Both the position numbers and the translations under genes were made by a program. From contig NZ_CP049935.1 of NCBI RefSeq assembly GCF_011383005.1, positions 1,240,001 through 1,304,000 on the forward strand: a DNA stretch of 64,000 nucleotides. The letters run 5' to 3'. Numbering within the stretch: the first letter of the stretch is position 1; each line of letters begins with the position of its first letter. Below are positions 20,431-29,954 of this stretch, in pieces. The DNA is from Phycicoccus sp. HDW14. Lineage in GTDB: Bacteria > Actinomycetota > Actinomycetes > Actinomycetales > Dermatophilaceae. The notes beneath the pieces were generated by a model, which saw nothing but the letters and a program-made list of their open reading frames with translations, made no database searches and was not told the origin of the DNA.

Positions 20431-23400
20431 TCAGGCCGCGGGCGTCGCTGCGCCCGCGGTCCGCACGCTCGCCCCGCTGCCGTCGGCGCCCTTGGTGACG
20501 ACGACCTGGTGGGGGATGCGGGTGCGCAGGTCGGCGACGTGGCTGACGACGCCGACCGCGCGGCCGCCCTCGCGCAGCCCGTCGAGCACGGTGAGCACCT
20601 GTTCGAGGCTGTCGTCGTCGAGGCTGCCGAAGCCCTCGTCGATGAAGAGCGTGCCGAGGTCGAGGCCGCCGACCTCCTCGCGGACTGCGTCGGCGAGCCC
20701 GAGGGCGAGGGCGAGCGAGGCCATGAACGACTCGCCGCCGGAGAGCGATGCGGTGTCGCGGGCCCGGCCGGTCCACTGGTCGAGCACCCGCAGCCCGAGC
20801 CCGGAGCGCGCACCGCGGGCGGCGAGGTCGTCGCTGTGCTCGAGGAGGTAACGCCCGCCGCCCATGACGGCCAGCCGCTCGTTGGCCAGCGCGGCGACCT
20901 TCTCGAGCCGCGCGGCGAGAACGAACGAGGTGAGCCGCATCCGCAGCGTGTTGTCGCCGCCGGTGCCCCCGACCGTGTCGGCGAGCTCGCGGACCCGGGC
21001 CTGCCGGGCGGCCAGCCCGGCGACCTCGGTGCACGCTGCCTCGAGCCCCGGCCGCAGCCGGTCGAGGGCGCGGGCGGCCCGGGTGAGGGCGTCGTGCTCG
21101 GCGCCGGCGGCCAGGACCGCCCGGCGGGCCTCGGCGAACGCGACCTCGAGCGCACCCACGTCGGGGGCGTCGGCGGCCAGCGCGGCGAGGACCTCGGGCT
21201 CGGTGAGCGCGGCGGCCGCGGCGGCGGCGTCTCGGTCGCGGGCCAGCACCGCGTCGCGCAGGCGGTCGGTGTCGGAGACGGGGAGCAGGGCGGCCTCGGC
21301 CGCGGCCGGGGTGGCGAAGCCGCCCTCGTCGAGGGCGCCGGCGAGGTCGGCGGAGGCCTCGTCGAGCCGGTGGTGGGCCTCGGCCACCGCCGTCGCCACC
21401 GTCGCGAGGTCGGACAGGACCGCGGTGACCCGGGTGTGACGCCGGGCGTCGGGCCCACCGCCGCACGGGCAGCCCGCGTGCGCCTCGAGGTCGGCGGCCA
21501 GCCGGGCACCGGTGGCCTCGGCCTCGGTGGCGACCTCGGCGAGCCGCTCGTCGAGGGCGTCGAGGGTGGCCGCGAGGCGATCCTGCTCGGCGGTCAGTCG
21601 CTCGGCCGCGGCACGTCGTGCCCGCAGCTCGGTGGTGGCCGCGGCCAGGGCGGCCGCCGAGCGCACGGCCTCGGCGTGCTCGGCCCGGACCCGCTCGAGC
21701 GCCTCCTCGACGTCGGCGCGGTCGGTGCCGCCCAGCACCGCGAGGCGGGTGGCGACCGCGGCCGTGAGGGCGGTGAGGTCGGCCTCGACACCGGTGACCC
21801 GGGTGCGCGCGGCGGCGACCGCGGCCTCGGCGTCGGCGAGCTGCTGCGCGGTGACGGGGTCGACGGCGACGGCCGGGACGGGGTGCTCGGCGGACCCGCA
21901 CACGGGGCAGGGTGCACCGTCGGTGAGCCCGGTGGCGAGCTCGGCGGCCATCTCGTCGAGGCGCCGCTGCTGGAGGTCGATGAGCGCGGACAGGGTGTCG
22001 GACAGGGCGGTCCGGGCGTCGGCCAGCCGGGGTTGCAGCGACTCGAGGCGGGCGCGGTCGGCGTCGACGCCGTCGTGCAGGGCGAGGCGGCTCTTGTGCT
22101 CAGTGACGGCGGCGGCGAGGTCGTCGACGCGCGCGCCGTCACTGGAGAGCCGCGCGACCTCCTCGGCCGCGGCGGCCACGGACTGCTCGAGCGGCGGCAA
22201 CTCGGCAGCGCCGGCGGCGCGGCGGGCCTCGAGACCGGCACGGCGTTCGGCCCCCTCCTCGAGCCCGGCGGCCAGCTCGCGGGCGCCGGTGGTGTCACGG
22301 GCCAGGGCCGCGGCGACGTCGTCGAGGGCGCGGACCCGCTCGACGAGCGCGGTGGCGGCGCCGTCGGGCACGAGCACCCCCAGAGCGGCGACCGCGTCGT
22401 GGGCCCGGTCGAGGTCGGCGACGCGCGCGTCGGCCTCGGCCCGCGCCCGCGCCACGGCGCTCAGGTGGCCCCGGACCCCGGCGGCCCGGTCGGCGGCGTC
22501 GAGGGCGCGGACCCGCTCGGCGTGCTCGTCGGCGGTGGCGTCGAGCTCGGCGAGCCGTGCGCGGGCCAGGTCGCCGCGCCGGCGGAGGCCGACGAGCTCG
22601 CGGGCCGCGGTGAGCCGCTGGGTGGCCTGCGCCTCGAGGGACTCGGCGGCGTCGAGGGCGGTGAGCGAGGACGTGAGCCGACCGGCGAGCGCGTCGGCGA
22701 CCTCGGCCAGCCGGGCCGGCAGCTCCTGGAGCGGGGTCTCGGCCAGGGACGGGCCGGCACCTTCTGCGGCGTCGGGACCCACCGAGCCGAGGACGTCGTC
22801 GAGCCGGACGAGGTCGGTGCCGAGCCCGGACCGCGCGGTGTCGAGCGCGGCCGCGCCGTCGCGCCGGGCGTCGGCCAGCCACTGCTCGACGTCGGAGTAC
22901 ACCCCGATGTCGAAGAGCCGCTCGAGGATCTCGCGCCGCTCCTCGGGGGTCGCGCGCAGGAAGGCCGCGAAGTCGCCCTGCGGCAGCATGACGACCGAGG
23001 CGAACTGCTTCAGGCCCATCCCCAGCAGGTCGAGCACGAGGTCGGCGACCTCGTCGTGGCGCGTGCTGAGGGCGCTCCACGCGCCGCCCACGCGTTCCTC
23101 GAGGACGACCGACGGCTGCACGCGGGTCGTGCCGCCGCCCCGCTTCTTCGGCCGGTACCACTCGGGGGAGCGGGTGATGCGCAGCCGCCGCCCGCCGGCC
23201 GTGGCCTCGAGGACCACCCGGGGCACCGCGTCGGGGGCGGCGTGGTCGCTGCGCAGCGCCTGCTTGCGCCGGGCGCCGGGGACGTCGGCGTAGAGCGCGA
23301 AGCACACGGCGTCGAGCAGGCTGGTCTTGCCGGACCCGGTGGGGCCGTGGACGAGGAAGAGCCCGGCGGCCGAGACCTCGTCGACGTCGAGCACGACCCG

Positions 23401-23448
23401 CTGGGCGAACGGGCCGAAGGCCTCGACCTCGAGCCGGTGGATCCTCAC
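20431..23448 (-). CDS. sbcC: Exonuclease subunit SbcC (Rad50-like SMC ATPase)
   Basis: Partner of SbcD in the SbcCD nuclease that opens hairpins and trims DNA ends. It is 1005 residues. Walker A is GPTGSGKTSLLDAVCFALYAD near residue 35. Long heptad-rich arms flank a CPVC zinc hook (GAPCPVCGSAEHPVPA). A second CPCGG cluster occurs further along. The ABC signature LSGGESFMASLALALGLADA and Walker B LGTLFIDEGFGSLDDD are at the C-terminus. GTG 23448 overlaps the sbcD stop by four bases. Composition is extremely Ala/Arg/Glu-rich, as expected for a coiled coil in a GC-rich genome. Confidence 0.94.
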   Translation of the reverse strand: MRIHRLEVEAFGPFAQRVVLDVDEVSAAGLFLVHGPTGSGKTSLLDAVCFALYADVPGARRKQALRSDHAAPDAVPRVVLEATAGGRRLRITRSPEWYRPKKRGGGTTRVQPSVVLEERVGGAWSALSTRHDEVADLVLDLLGMGLKQFASVVMLPQGDFAAFLRATPEERREILERLFDIGVYSDVEQWLADARRDGAAALDTARSGLGTDLVRLDDVLGSVGPDAAEGAGPSLAETPLQELPARLAEVADALAGRLTSSLTALDAAESLEAQATQRLTAARELVGLRRRGDLARARLAELDATADEHAERVRALDAADRAAGVRGHLSAVARARAEADARVADLDRAHDAVAALGVLVPDGAATALVERVRALDDVAAALARDTTGARELAAGLEEGAERRAGLEARRAAGAAELPPLEQSVAAAAEEVARLSSDGARVDDLAAAVTEHKSRLALHDGVDADRARLESLQPRLADARTALSDTLSALIDLQQRRLDEMAAELATGLTDGAPCPVCGSAEHPVPAVAVDPVTAQQLADAEAAVAAARTRVTGVEADLTALTAAVATRLAVLGGTDRADVEEALERVRAEHAEAVRSAAALAAATTELRARRAAAERLTAEQDRLAATLDALDERLAEVATEAEATGARLAADLEAHAGCPCGGGPDARRHTRVTAVLSDLATVATAVAEAHHRLDEASADLAGALDEGGFATPAAAEAALLPVSDTDRLRDAVLARDRDAAAAAAALTEPEVLAALAADAPDVGALEVAFAEARRAVLAAGAEHDALTRAARALDRLRPGLEAACTEVAGLAARQARVRELADTVGGTGGDNTLRMRLTSFVLAARLEKVAALANERLAVMGGGRYLLEHSDDLAARGARSGLGLRVLDQWTGRARDTASLSGGESFMASLALALGLADAVREEVGGLDLGTLFIDEGFGSLDDDSLEQVLTVLDGLREGGRAVGVVSHVADLRTRIPHQVVVTKGADGSGASVRTAGAATPAA
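20436..20459. terminator. Bidirectional hairpin between gcvP and sbcC
   Basis: A 9-bp perfect inverted repeat (CCGCGGGCG 20436-20444 with CGCCCGCGG 20451-20459, six-base loop) lies ten bases after the gcvP stop. It overlaps the last codons of sbcC on the other strand. A position between two convergent stops suits termination from both sides. There is no U tract. Confidence 0.5.
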
Positions 23449-24620
23449 GCGACACCCGCCTCGTGGACCGGACGGGCGACGCCCTCGTCGTCGGCGAGGC
23501 CGCGGGCCACCCGGGAGGCCTCGACGGCCTCGGCGAGCAGGACCCGCTCGTCGGCGTCGGCGCCCTGGCCGGCCCGGACGTGGTCGAGGAAGTCGCAGCA
23601 GACGTCGACGGGCGACTCGGCGCGCACCCGGGCCGCGTAGGGACGCAGCGGCACGGCGACGCCCTCGGGCTCGAAGCGCAGCTCGAGGGTGTGCGGGAAG
23701 CGCCGGCGCAGCCGCTCCATGGCCCCGAGCGGGCGGGAGGGGTCGGTGAGCGTGACCTGGCACCACGCGTCCTCGGCATCGGCGTGCCGGGGGTCGGCGA
23801 GCAGCTCGTCGAGGGACCCGCGCAGCACCGCGAGCCGCCGCCCCACCGGGGCGTCGACCTCCTCGACGACGACCTGCGAACCGCCGAGGTCGACGAGCAG
23901 CCCGCCCTTGCGGTGCCTCCACTCGCTGAACGACATCGCGACCGGCGAGCCGCTGTAGCGCACGTGCTCGGCGACGACCTGCCGCCCGTGCAGGTGCCCC
24001 AGCGCGGTGTAGTCGACGCCCTCGAAGACCTCGACGGGCACTGCCGAGACCCCGCCGACGGAGATGTCGCGCTCGGAGTCGCTGGTGACCCCGCCGGACA
24101 CGAACGCGTGGGCCATGACGACCGTGCGCCCGCCCCGCGTCGCGGCGTCGGCGCGCACCCGCTGCATCGCGGCCCGCAGGACCGACGCGTGCGTGCGCTC
24201 GGTGGCGCCGAGGTCGTCGGCGACGAGGGAGGGCTCGAGGTAGGGGAGGGGGTGCACGGCGACGTCGCCGAGCACCACGGGCCGCCCGACGTCGGCGACC
24301 GACGTGCGCAGGTGCACGCCCGAGCGCTCGAGCAGCCCGGAGGCGAACCCGAGCCGGGTGGCGGAGTCGTGGTTGCCGCTGGACACGACGACCTGCGCCC
24401 CGGCGTCGACGAGCCGCTCGAGGGTCTGCGAGAGGAGCGCCACGGTGTCGGGGGCGGGCATCGCGCGGTCGTAGACGTCGCCGCTGACGAGCACGGCGTC
24501 GACCGCCTCGGAGCGCACGACCTCGACGAGGTGGTCGAGGTGGGCGGCCTGGGCACCGAGCAGCCCGACACCGTGGAACGCGCGTCCCAGGTGCCAGTCG
24601 GAGGTGTGCAGCAGCCGCAT
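23445..24620 (-). CDS. sbcD: Exonuclease subunit SbcD (Mre11-like)
   Basis: Metallophosphoesterase nuclease of SbcCD. All phosphoesterase motifs are visible: TSDWHLGRAFHG at the N-terminus, VLVSGDVYDRA, VVVSSGNHDSATRLG, VVMAHAFVSGG and DYTALGHLHGRQ. ATG 24620 is chosen because MRLLHTSDWHLG is the family start; an upstream in-frame start adds eight non-conserved residues. At 391 residues the length is normal. It is transcribed with sbcC through a four-base overlap. Confidence 0.94.
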   Translation of the reverse strand: MRLLHTSDWHLGRAFHGVGLLGAQAAHLDHLVEVVRSEAVDAVLVSGDVYDRAMPAPDTVALLSQTLERLVDAGAQVVVSSGNHDSATRLGFASGLLERSGVHLRTSVADVGRPVVLGDVAVHPLPYLEPSLVADDLGATERTHASVLRAAMQRVRADAATRGGRTVVMAHAFVSGGVTSDSERDISVGGVSAVPVEVFEGVDYTALGHLHGRQVVAEHVRYSGSPVAMSFSEWRHRKGGLLVDLGGSQVVVEEVDAPVGRRLAVLRGSLDELLADPRHADAEDAWCQVTLTDPSRPLGAMERLRRRFPHTLELRFEPEGVAVPLRPYAARVRAESPVDVCCDFLDHVRAGQGADADERVLLAEAVEASRVARGLADDEGVARPVHEAGVA

Positions 24621-24714
24621 GGGACCCACGCTAGGAGAGGCCACCGACGGAGCCCGGGACCGAAACGCGTCCGTGCGCTACCGCCTGCACCCCCGCATGT
24701 GGTTGGTTGTCGTC

Positions 24715-26196
24715 ATGGGAGCCGAGGTCAACGCGCAGAGCTACACGCGTGAGCAGCGCCAGCGCTACCGCGAGAAGGTGCGTCAGAACCTCGACGTCTT
24801 CGAGCGGATGCTCACGACGAGCTCGTTCGAGTTCGACAAGCCGATGACCGGCCTCGAGATCGAGCTCAACCTCGTCGACGAGCACCAGCAGCCGCACTTC
24901 CACAACGCGCAGGTCCTCGAGGCCATCGCCGACCCCGGCTACCAGACCGAGCTCGCGCAGTACAACATCGAGCTCAACGTCCCGCCGCGGCCGCTGCCCG
25001 GCGACTCGGCCCTCGAGCTCGAGGCCGACCTGCGGGCCAGCCTCAACGCCGCCGACGCCGCGGCGAAGCGGGTGGGCTCGACCATCGTGGCCATCGGCAT
25101 CCTCCCGACGATCATGCCCGAGCACTACGAGGGCGACTGGATCAGCGGGAACAACCGCTACACGGCGCTCAACGACTCGATCTTCCTGGCCCGCGGCGAG
25201 GACGTCTACCTCGACATCGAGGGCCCGACGGGGGAGCGGGTGGCGACCTACTGCGACTCCATCGCCCCCGAGTCGGCCTGCACGAGCGTCCAGCTGCACC
25301 TCCAGGTGGCGCCCCACGAGTTCGCCAACCACTGGAACGCCGCGCAGGCCCTGTCGTCGGTGCAGCTGGCCCTGGCCGCGAACAGCCCGTATTTCTTCGG
25401 CAAGCGCCTGCACGCCGAGACCCGCATCGAGCTGTTCACCCAGGCCACCGACACCCGGCCCGTCGAGCTGAAGAACCAGGGGGTGCGCCCCCGGGTCTTC
25501 TTCGGCGAGCGCTGGATCACCTCGATCTTCGACCTCTTCGAGGAGAACGTCCGCTACTTCCCGACCCTGCTCGCCGAGGTCAGCGACGAGGACCCGATGG
25601 CCAAGCTCGAGGCCGGCATCGCCCCCGAGCTCGCCGAGCTGCGGCTGCACAACGGCACGGTGTACCGGTGGAACCGGCCGATCTACGACATCGTGGGCGG
25701 CACCCCGCACCTGCGCGTCGAGAACCGCGTCCTGCCCGCCGGCCCCACCATCGCCGACGTCCTGGCCAACGCCGCGTTCTACTACGGCGCCATCCGCGTG
25801 CTGGCCTCCGACGACCGCCCGGTGTGGACCAAGATGAGCTTCGCCGCGTGCGAGGAGAACTTCCGGCGCGCGGCCCGCGACGGCATCGAGGCCCGCATCT
25901 ACTGGCCGGGCTTCGGCGAGGTCTCGGCCGACGAGCTGGTGCTGCGCCACCTCCTGCCGATGGCCCACGAGGGGCTCAGGGCGTGGGGGGTCTCCGACGC
26001 CGTGCGCGAGCGGTTCCTCGGCATCATCGAGGGTCGGGCCACCACCGGGCAGAACGGCTCGGACTGGCAGACCCGCACGGTCGAGCACTACGAGGCCGAG
26101 GGCCACGACCGCCGCGAGTCGCTGCGCCTCATGGTCAAGCGCTACGCCGAGCACATGTCGGGCAACGAGCCGGTGCACACCTGGCCGGTGCCCTGA
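24715..26196 (+). CDS. Glutamate-cysteine ligase (GCS2) family protein
   Basis: 493-residue member of the carboxylate-amine ligase family related to GCS2. Recognisable segments include MTGLEIELNLVDEHQQPHF, the ligase-like YNIELNVPPRPL, SIAPESACTSVQLHLQV and GGTPHLRVENRVLPAGPTI. Actinobacterial proteins of this type are annotated as glutamate-cysteine ligase, but the substrate of this branch is not proven, and mycothiol producers do not need glutathione. ATG 24715 is the first start in the conserved region, although no good ribosome binding site precedes it. It is divergent from sbcDC. Confidence 0.8.
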   Translation: MGAEVNAQSYTREQRQRYREKVRQNLDVFERMLTTSSFEFDKPMTGLEIELNLVDEHQQPHFHNAQVLEAIADPGYQTELAQYNIELNVPPRPLPGDSALELEADLRASLNAADAAAKRVGSTIVAIGILPTIMPEHYEGDWISGNNRYTALNDSIFLARGEDVYLDIEGPTGERVATYCDSIAPESACTSVQLHLQVAPHEFANHWNAAQALSSVQLALAANSPYFFGKRLHAETRIELFTQATDTRPVELKNQGVRPRVFFGERWITSIFDLFEENVRYFPTLLAEVSDEDPMAKLEAGIAPELAELRLHNGTVYRWNRPIYDIVGGTPHLRVENRVLPAGPTIADVLANAAFYYGAIRVLASDDRPVWTKMSFAACEENFRRAARDGIEARIYWPGFGEVSADELVLRHLLPMAHEGLRAWGVSDAVRERFLGIIEGRATTGQNGSDWQTRTVEHYEAEGHDRRESLRLMVKRYAEHMSGNEPVHTWPVP

Positions 26197-26209
26197 CCCC
26201 TGCGCGCGG

Positions 26210-26811
26210 TCAGTCGCGCGGCGGCTCGATGTTCCAGCCGCGCACGGCCGGCACGCCGTGCTCCTCCTCGAGGAGGCAGAGGGTCGCCGGTTCGAGCAGC
26301 AGGTGGGCGCCGAAGCGCGGCTCCTGGCGCAGCCGGGTGGCCGCGAGGACCCGCAGCAGGTGCCCGTGGGCGACGAGCACGACGTCGCCGTCGGCGAGCG
26401 AGCCCTCGACCCGGGCCAGTACGCGCGAGGCCCGCGCCGAGACCTCCTCGACGGTCTCGCCCGGGGTGTCGCCGGGGACGACGCCGTCGCGGAACACCGT
26501 CCAGGCGGGGTCGCCGGTCAGCTCCCGGATCTGCGGGGTCGTCAGGCCCTCGTAGCCGCCGTAGTCCCACTCGAGCAGGTCGTCGTCGGTCTCGGGGGCG
26601 AGGCCGGCCAGCTCGGCGGTGCGCCGGGCCCGCGCCAGGGGGAGGCGACGGCCCGCACCACCCGCAGCCGGTCCAGTGCCGGCCCGAGCGAGCGGGCCTG
26701 GGCCTCCCCACGGGCCGTCAGTGGCACGTCGGTGCGCCCGGTGTGCCGGCCGGTCGCGGACCACTCCGTCTCACCGTGGCGGACGAGGACGAGACAACCC
26801 GGCTCTGGCAT
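26210..26811 (-). CDS. Histidine phosphatase family protein (frameshifted as read)
   Basis: Phosphoglycerate-mutase-like phosphatase. The N-terminal catalytic motif LVLVRHGETEWSATGRHTGRTD is in one frame. The rest (RRTAELAGLAPETDDDLLEWDYGGYEG and VLVAHGHLLRVLAATRL, with the second catalytic histidine) is in another. Restoring one base in the G5 run at 26638-26642 gives VASPLARARRTAELAGL and about 200 residues. ATG 26811 lies nine bases after a GAGG on the minus strand; ATG 26820 is an alternative. Substrate unknown; relatives act on phosphosugars or nucleotides. Confidence 0.85.
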
Positions 26812-26848
26812 GCGCGCCATCCTCGCAGGGCGGTGACAGGATGTGCCG

Positions 26849-27310
26849 GTGAGCACCGACCCCAGCACCCCGCCCGCGACCGGAGGCACCGGCCTGGGCC
26901 ACCGCAGCGTGACGATGACCCGGCTCGAGAAGGGCGTCTACGAGGTCACCAACACCCGCGGCGGCACGCTGCGCGTCGGCGGGGGAGGCGACACCGACGA
27001 CTTCACGCCCGTCGAGCTGTTCCTCACCGCGATGGCCGCCTGCAGCGCCACCGACGTCGACTTCATCACGAGCCGGATCGCCGAGCCGACCTCCTTCGAC
27101 GTCGACGCCGAGGGCGAGAAGGCCCGCGACGACGACGGCAACCACATGGAGGACCTGGAGATCACCTTCCGGGTCCGCTTCCCCGAGGGGGCCGACGGCG
27201 ACCGCGCCCGCCAGCGCCTCCCCAAGGCGATCGCCCAGAGCGGCGACCGGCTGTGCACCGTGTCGCGCACCGTCCAGCGCGGCGCACCGGTCTCCTACCG
27301 GGAGGCCTGA
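26849..27310 (+). CDS. OsmC family protein
   Basis: OsmC/Ohr-fold protein of 153 residues. Such proteins reduce organic hydroperoxides through a pair of cysteines. The family motif near LFLTAMAACSATDVDFITSR carries the first cysteine, and the second is in SGDRLCTVSRTVQRG, with the spacing seen in OsmC-like proteins. The start is uncertain between GTG 26843 and GTG 26849; the latter has better spacing from AGG. It is divergent from the histidine phosphatase gene. The physiological substrate is unknown. Confidence 0.87.
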   Translation: MSTDPSTPPATGGTGLGHRSVTMTRLEKGVYEVTNTRGGTLRVGGGGDTDDFTPVELFLTAMAACSATDVDFITSRIAEPTSFDVDAEGEKARDDDGNHMEDLEITFRVRFPEGADGDRARQRLPKAIAQSGDRLCTVSRTVQRGAPVSYREA

Positions 27311-27376
27311 GCAGGTATCGCCGCGGGCACCGGCGCCTCCTCACCGGTAGCGGTCCCGCCGACCAGAGGAGCAGCC

Positions 27377-28242
27377 ATGCAGCCGGACCCCGCACTCGCC
27401 GCGGTACGCACCTACGGGTACCTCCGCCTCGCCCTGGCCGGGCTGGTGCTCCTCCTCTTCGCGGCCGTGGCGCTCGAGTTCCGGGCCACCGGTGACGACT
27501 GCCTCCAGACCTCGATCAGCGCGTACTGGCACACCCCTGCCCGCGCGGTCTTCGTCGGCGTGCTCGTGACGATGGGCGTCTGCCTCGTGGCGCTCAAGGG
27601 CAACACCCCCGGCGAGGACATCGCGCTGAACTTCGCGGGGATGCTCGCGCCCGGCGTCGCCTTCATCCCGGTGCACGACCCGGGCACCTGCTCCTCGGTG
27701 CCGATCCAGGTGTCGGACGCCGGACCGGCGGTCGCCAACAACATGCAGGCGCTGTTCGTCCTCGGCGCGGTGGCCCTGGCCATCGGCGTCTGGAGCGCGC
27801 GGCGGGCGCAGGCGGGGGACGCCCACCGGCCGGCGGCATCGACCGGGCGAACCTGCTCGGCCTGCTCGTCGCCTTCGCCGTGATGGGCGGCGGCGCGGTG
27901 TGGTTCTACGTCGCGCGCGACTCGTTCGTCGCCCACGGCCACGACGCCGCGGCCATCCCGATGTTCCTCGCCATCGTCGTCGCCGTGTGGCTCAACGGAC
28001 GCGACGTCGACAAGGCGGTGACGCAGGGCAGCATGCCCTCGGACGCCTCCCGGTACGTGCGGACCTACCGGGCCATCTCCACGGCGATGCTGCTGACCCT
28101 GGCGGCGACGGTGGCGGCGAACTTCCTCTCGCCCTGGGACCACCTCGTGCTGTGGGTCGAGGTCGTCCTCATCACCCTCTTCGCGGCCTTCTGGCTGGTC
28201 CAGACCAGGGAGCTGTGGGACCGCGGCCTGCGCTCCTCCTGA
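27377..28242 (+). CDS. Multispanning membrane protein of unknown function (frameshifted as read)
   Basis: No recognised family. The first part (ATG 27377, AGGAG ribosome binding site) has helices around LALAGLVLLLFAAVALEF, AVFVGVLVTMGVCLVAL and ALFVLGAVALAIGVW. An extracytoplasmic segment contains two cysteines (DDCLQTS and PGTCSSVP). The second part has FAVMGGGAVWFYVARDSF, AIPMFLAIVVAVWLN, AMLLTLAATVAANFL and VLWVEVVLITLFAAFWLV. The two parts are joined by adding one G to the run at 27814-27818, giving QAGGRPPAGGIDRANLLGLL and about 288 residues. It may be a stress- or redox-related membrane protein; function unknown. Confidence 0.75.
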
Positions 28243-28271
28243 GGCGGCCGCCGCGGGCCTAGGCTGTCGGG

Positions 28272-28892
28272 GTGGCCCGCTACCTCGACGTCCACCCGGT
28301 CGACCCCCAGCCGCGCGCGATCCACCAGACCGTCGCGATGCTGCGCGAGGGCGGCCTCGTGGCCTACCCCACGGACTCCGGGTACGCGCTCGGCGCCCTG
28401 ATGGGCGACCAGCAGGCCAAGGACCGCATCCGCACCATCCGGCGGCTCGACGACCGGCACCACTACACGCTGGTCTGCCGTGACTTCGCCCAGCTCGGCC
28501 AGCTCGTGCACGTCGACAACCACGTCTTCCGGGCGGTCCGCGCCGCGACACCGGGGCCGTACACGTTCATCCTCCCGGCGACGCACGAGGTGCCGCGGCG
28601 GCTGCTGCACGCGAAGAAGCGCACGGTGGGGGTCCGCATCCCCGAGCACCCGGTGGTCAGGGCGCTGCTCGCCGAGCTCGGCGAGCCGCTGCTCTCCTCG
28701 ACGCTGATCCTGCCCGGCGAGAGCGAGCCGATGACCGACGGCTGGACGGTCAAGGAGGAGCTCGACCACGTCGTCGACGTCGTCATCGACTCGGGGGAGT
28801 GCGGCACCGAGCCCACGACCGTCGTCGACTACACGACCGATCCGGCCGGTGAGGTGGTCCGCCAGGGTGCCGGGCCGTGGCCCATCCGCTGA
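28272..28892 (+). CDS. L-threonylcarbamoyladenylate synthase-like protein (Sua5/YciO/YrdC family)
   Basis: YrdC-domain protein of 206 residues. The domain reads GGLVAYPTDSGYALGALMGD, then RHHYTLVCRDFAQLGQ, PGPYTFILPATHEVPRR, KRTVGVRIPEHPVVRALLAELG and EPLLSSTLI. The family makes threonylcarbamoyl-AMP for the t6A tRNA modification, or in the YciO branch has an unassigned role. The pattern PTDSGYALG rather than PTETVYGLG fits the YciO branch, so a dedicated t6A role is less certain. GTG 28272 is close to the upstream membrane gene. Confidence 0.88.
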   Translation: MARYLDVHPVDPQPRAIHQTVAMLREGGLVAYPTDSGYALGALMGDQQAKDRIRTIRRLDDRHHYTLVCRDFAQLGQLVHVDNHVFRAVRAATPGPYTFILPATHEVPRRLLHAKKRTVGVRIPEHPVVRALLAELGEPLLSSTLILPGESEPMTDGWTVKEELDHVVDVVIDSGECGTEPTTVVDYTTDPAGEVVRQGAGPWPIR

Positions 28893-29056
28893 GACGTGTC
28901 GCGGCTCGGCGCCGGTGAGCCGGCCGGCGCCGAGCCGCAGCGGTGGAGCGTGCCCCGGGCGCCGTGCCGGAGGGGAGGACGGGCGACACCTCAGGGGAGT
29001 GTCGACCAGGCCGGCGCGGGCTGCTGCCACCGAGGTCCACGCTACGAGCCCGTCGG

Positions 29057-29944
29057 TCACGGTGGGACAAGCCGCGTGTCAGGAGTCGGTAAGGGTTCGG
29101 TCAGGCCTTCGGCGGGGTCAGCGGGCCGGCGACCGTTGCGCAGCACCTCGAGCACGCGGGCGTCGATGCCGTCCGGGGAGTGCCGGTTCTCGAGGTTGAC
29201 CTCGCCCATCCACGCCTCGAGGGCGGTCTCGACTGGACCCGGGTGGCCGGCGGCACCGAGGAGCAGGCCGACCTCGTCGCGCAGGTCGCCCGTCAGCGGC
29301 GAGACGTCCTCCGGCACACCGAAGTACAGGGTCGACAGGCCGTGCAGCCGGGACAGCTCGAGCGGTGCGTCCGGGTGGTCGTCGACGCGCAGGTCGGCGA
29401 GCACCCCGCACCCGTCGTAGCCCGCGCCGGGGGCCCGGACGAGGAGGGCGGCGCTCTGCCGACCGCGGGAGTCCCCGCCGGCGGCGTCGCCGGCCAGGAG
29501 GACGGCGAGCAGCCGGGTGTCGAGCGGGGCACCGGCCTGGGCGCGCCAGGCCGACTCCATCGCCTCGACCACCTCCGGACCGGTGAGGATGTTGCCCTGG
29601 ATCGCGTAGGCCGACGTGTCGTCACCGCCGCTCACCCCACCGGCCCAGTGCAGGCAGGTGCTTCCGGTGACCGTGGCCGCACCGGTGGGCCCGACGACGC
29701 CGACCTGCCGGTCCGCGCGCCCGTCGTCGGCCGCGGTGGCGCGCTCGAGGGCAGCGGCGGCGTCGGTGCCGGAGCGGAGCGCGTCCTCGAGCTCGTCGAG
29801 GTAGGCGACCCGCGCCATCGCCTGCGTGGCGATGGCCGCGACGCCGGTCACGACGCGCGGGACGACCGACCCGACGGCGAGGAACTTGCTGGCCACGGCG
29901 ACACCCCAGGCGTCACCGTCGCGGGCGGCGATCGAGAAGGTCAT
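29057..29944 (-). CDS. DUF1028 domain-containing protein (Ntn-hydrolase-like)
   Basis: The N-terminus MTFSIAARDGDAWGVAVASKF is the DUF1028 hallmark, followed by VVTGVAAIATQAMARVAYL and AYAIQGNILTGPEVVEAM. The family has an Ntn-hydrolase fold and is often found with amidases and peptidase-like genes; its reaction is unproven. It is 295 residues. It is transcribed downstream of rlmC on the minus strand, ten bases apart, and is probably co-transcribed. The 164-base gap to the Sua5-like gene holds nothing recognisable. Confidence 0.87.
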   Translation of the reverse strand: MTFSIAARDGDAWGVAVASKFLAVGSVVPRVVTGVAAIATQAMARVAYLDELEDALRSGTDAAAALERATAADDGRADRQVGVVGPTGAATVTGSTCLHWAGGVSGGDDTSAYAIQGNILTGPEVVEAMESAWRAQAGAPLDTRLLAVLLAGDAAGGDSRGRQSAALLVRAPGAGYDGCGVLADLRVDDHPDAPLELSRLHGLSTLYFGVPEDVSPLTGDLRDEVGLLLGAAGHPGPVETALEAWMGEVNLENRHSPDGIDARVLEVLRNGRRPADPAEGLTEPLPTPDTRLVPP

Positions 29945-29954
29945 GCACCCGAGC

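Noticed and set aside
20464..24571. Long plus-strand open frames opposite sbcC and sbcD
   Set aside because: Codon usage and composition are shadows of the GC-rich minus-strand genes; SbcCD motifs are unambiguous.
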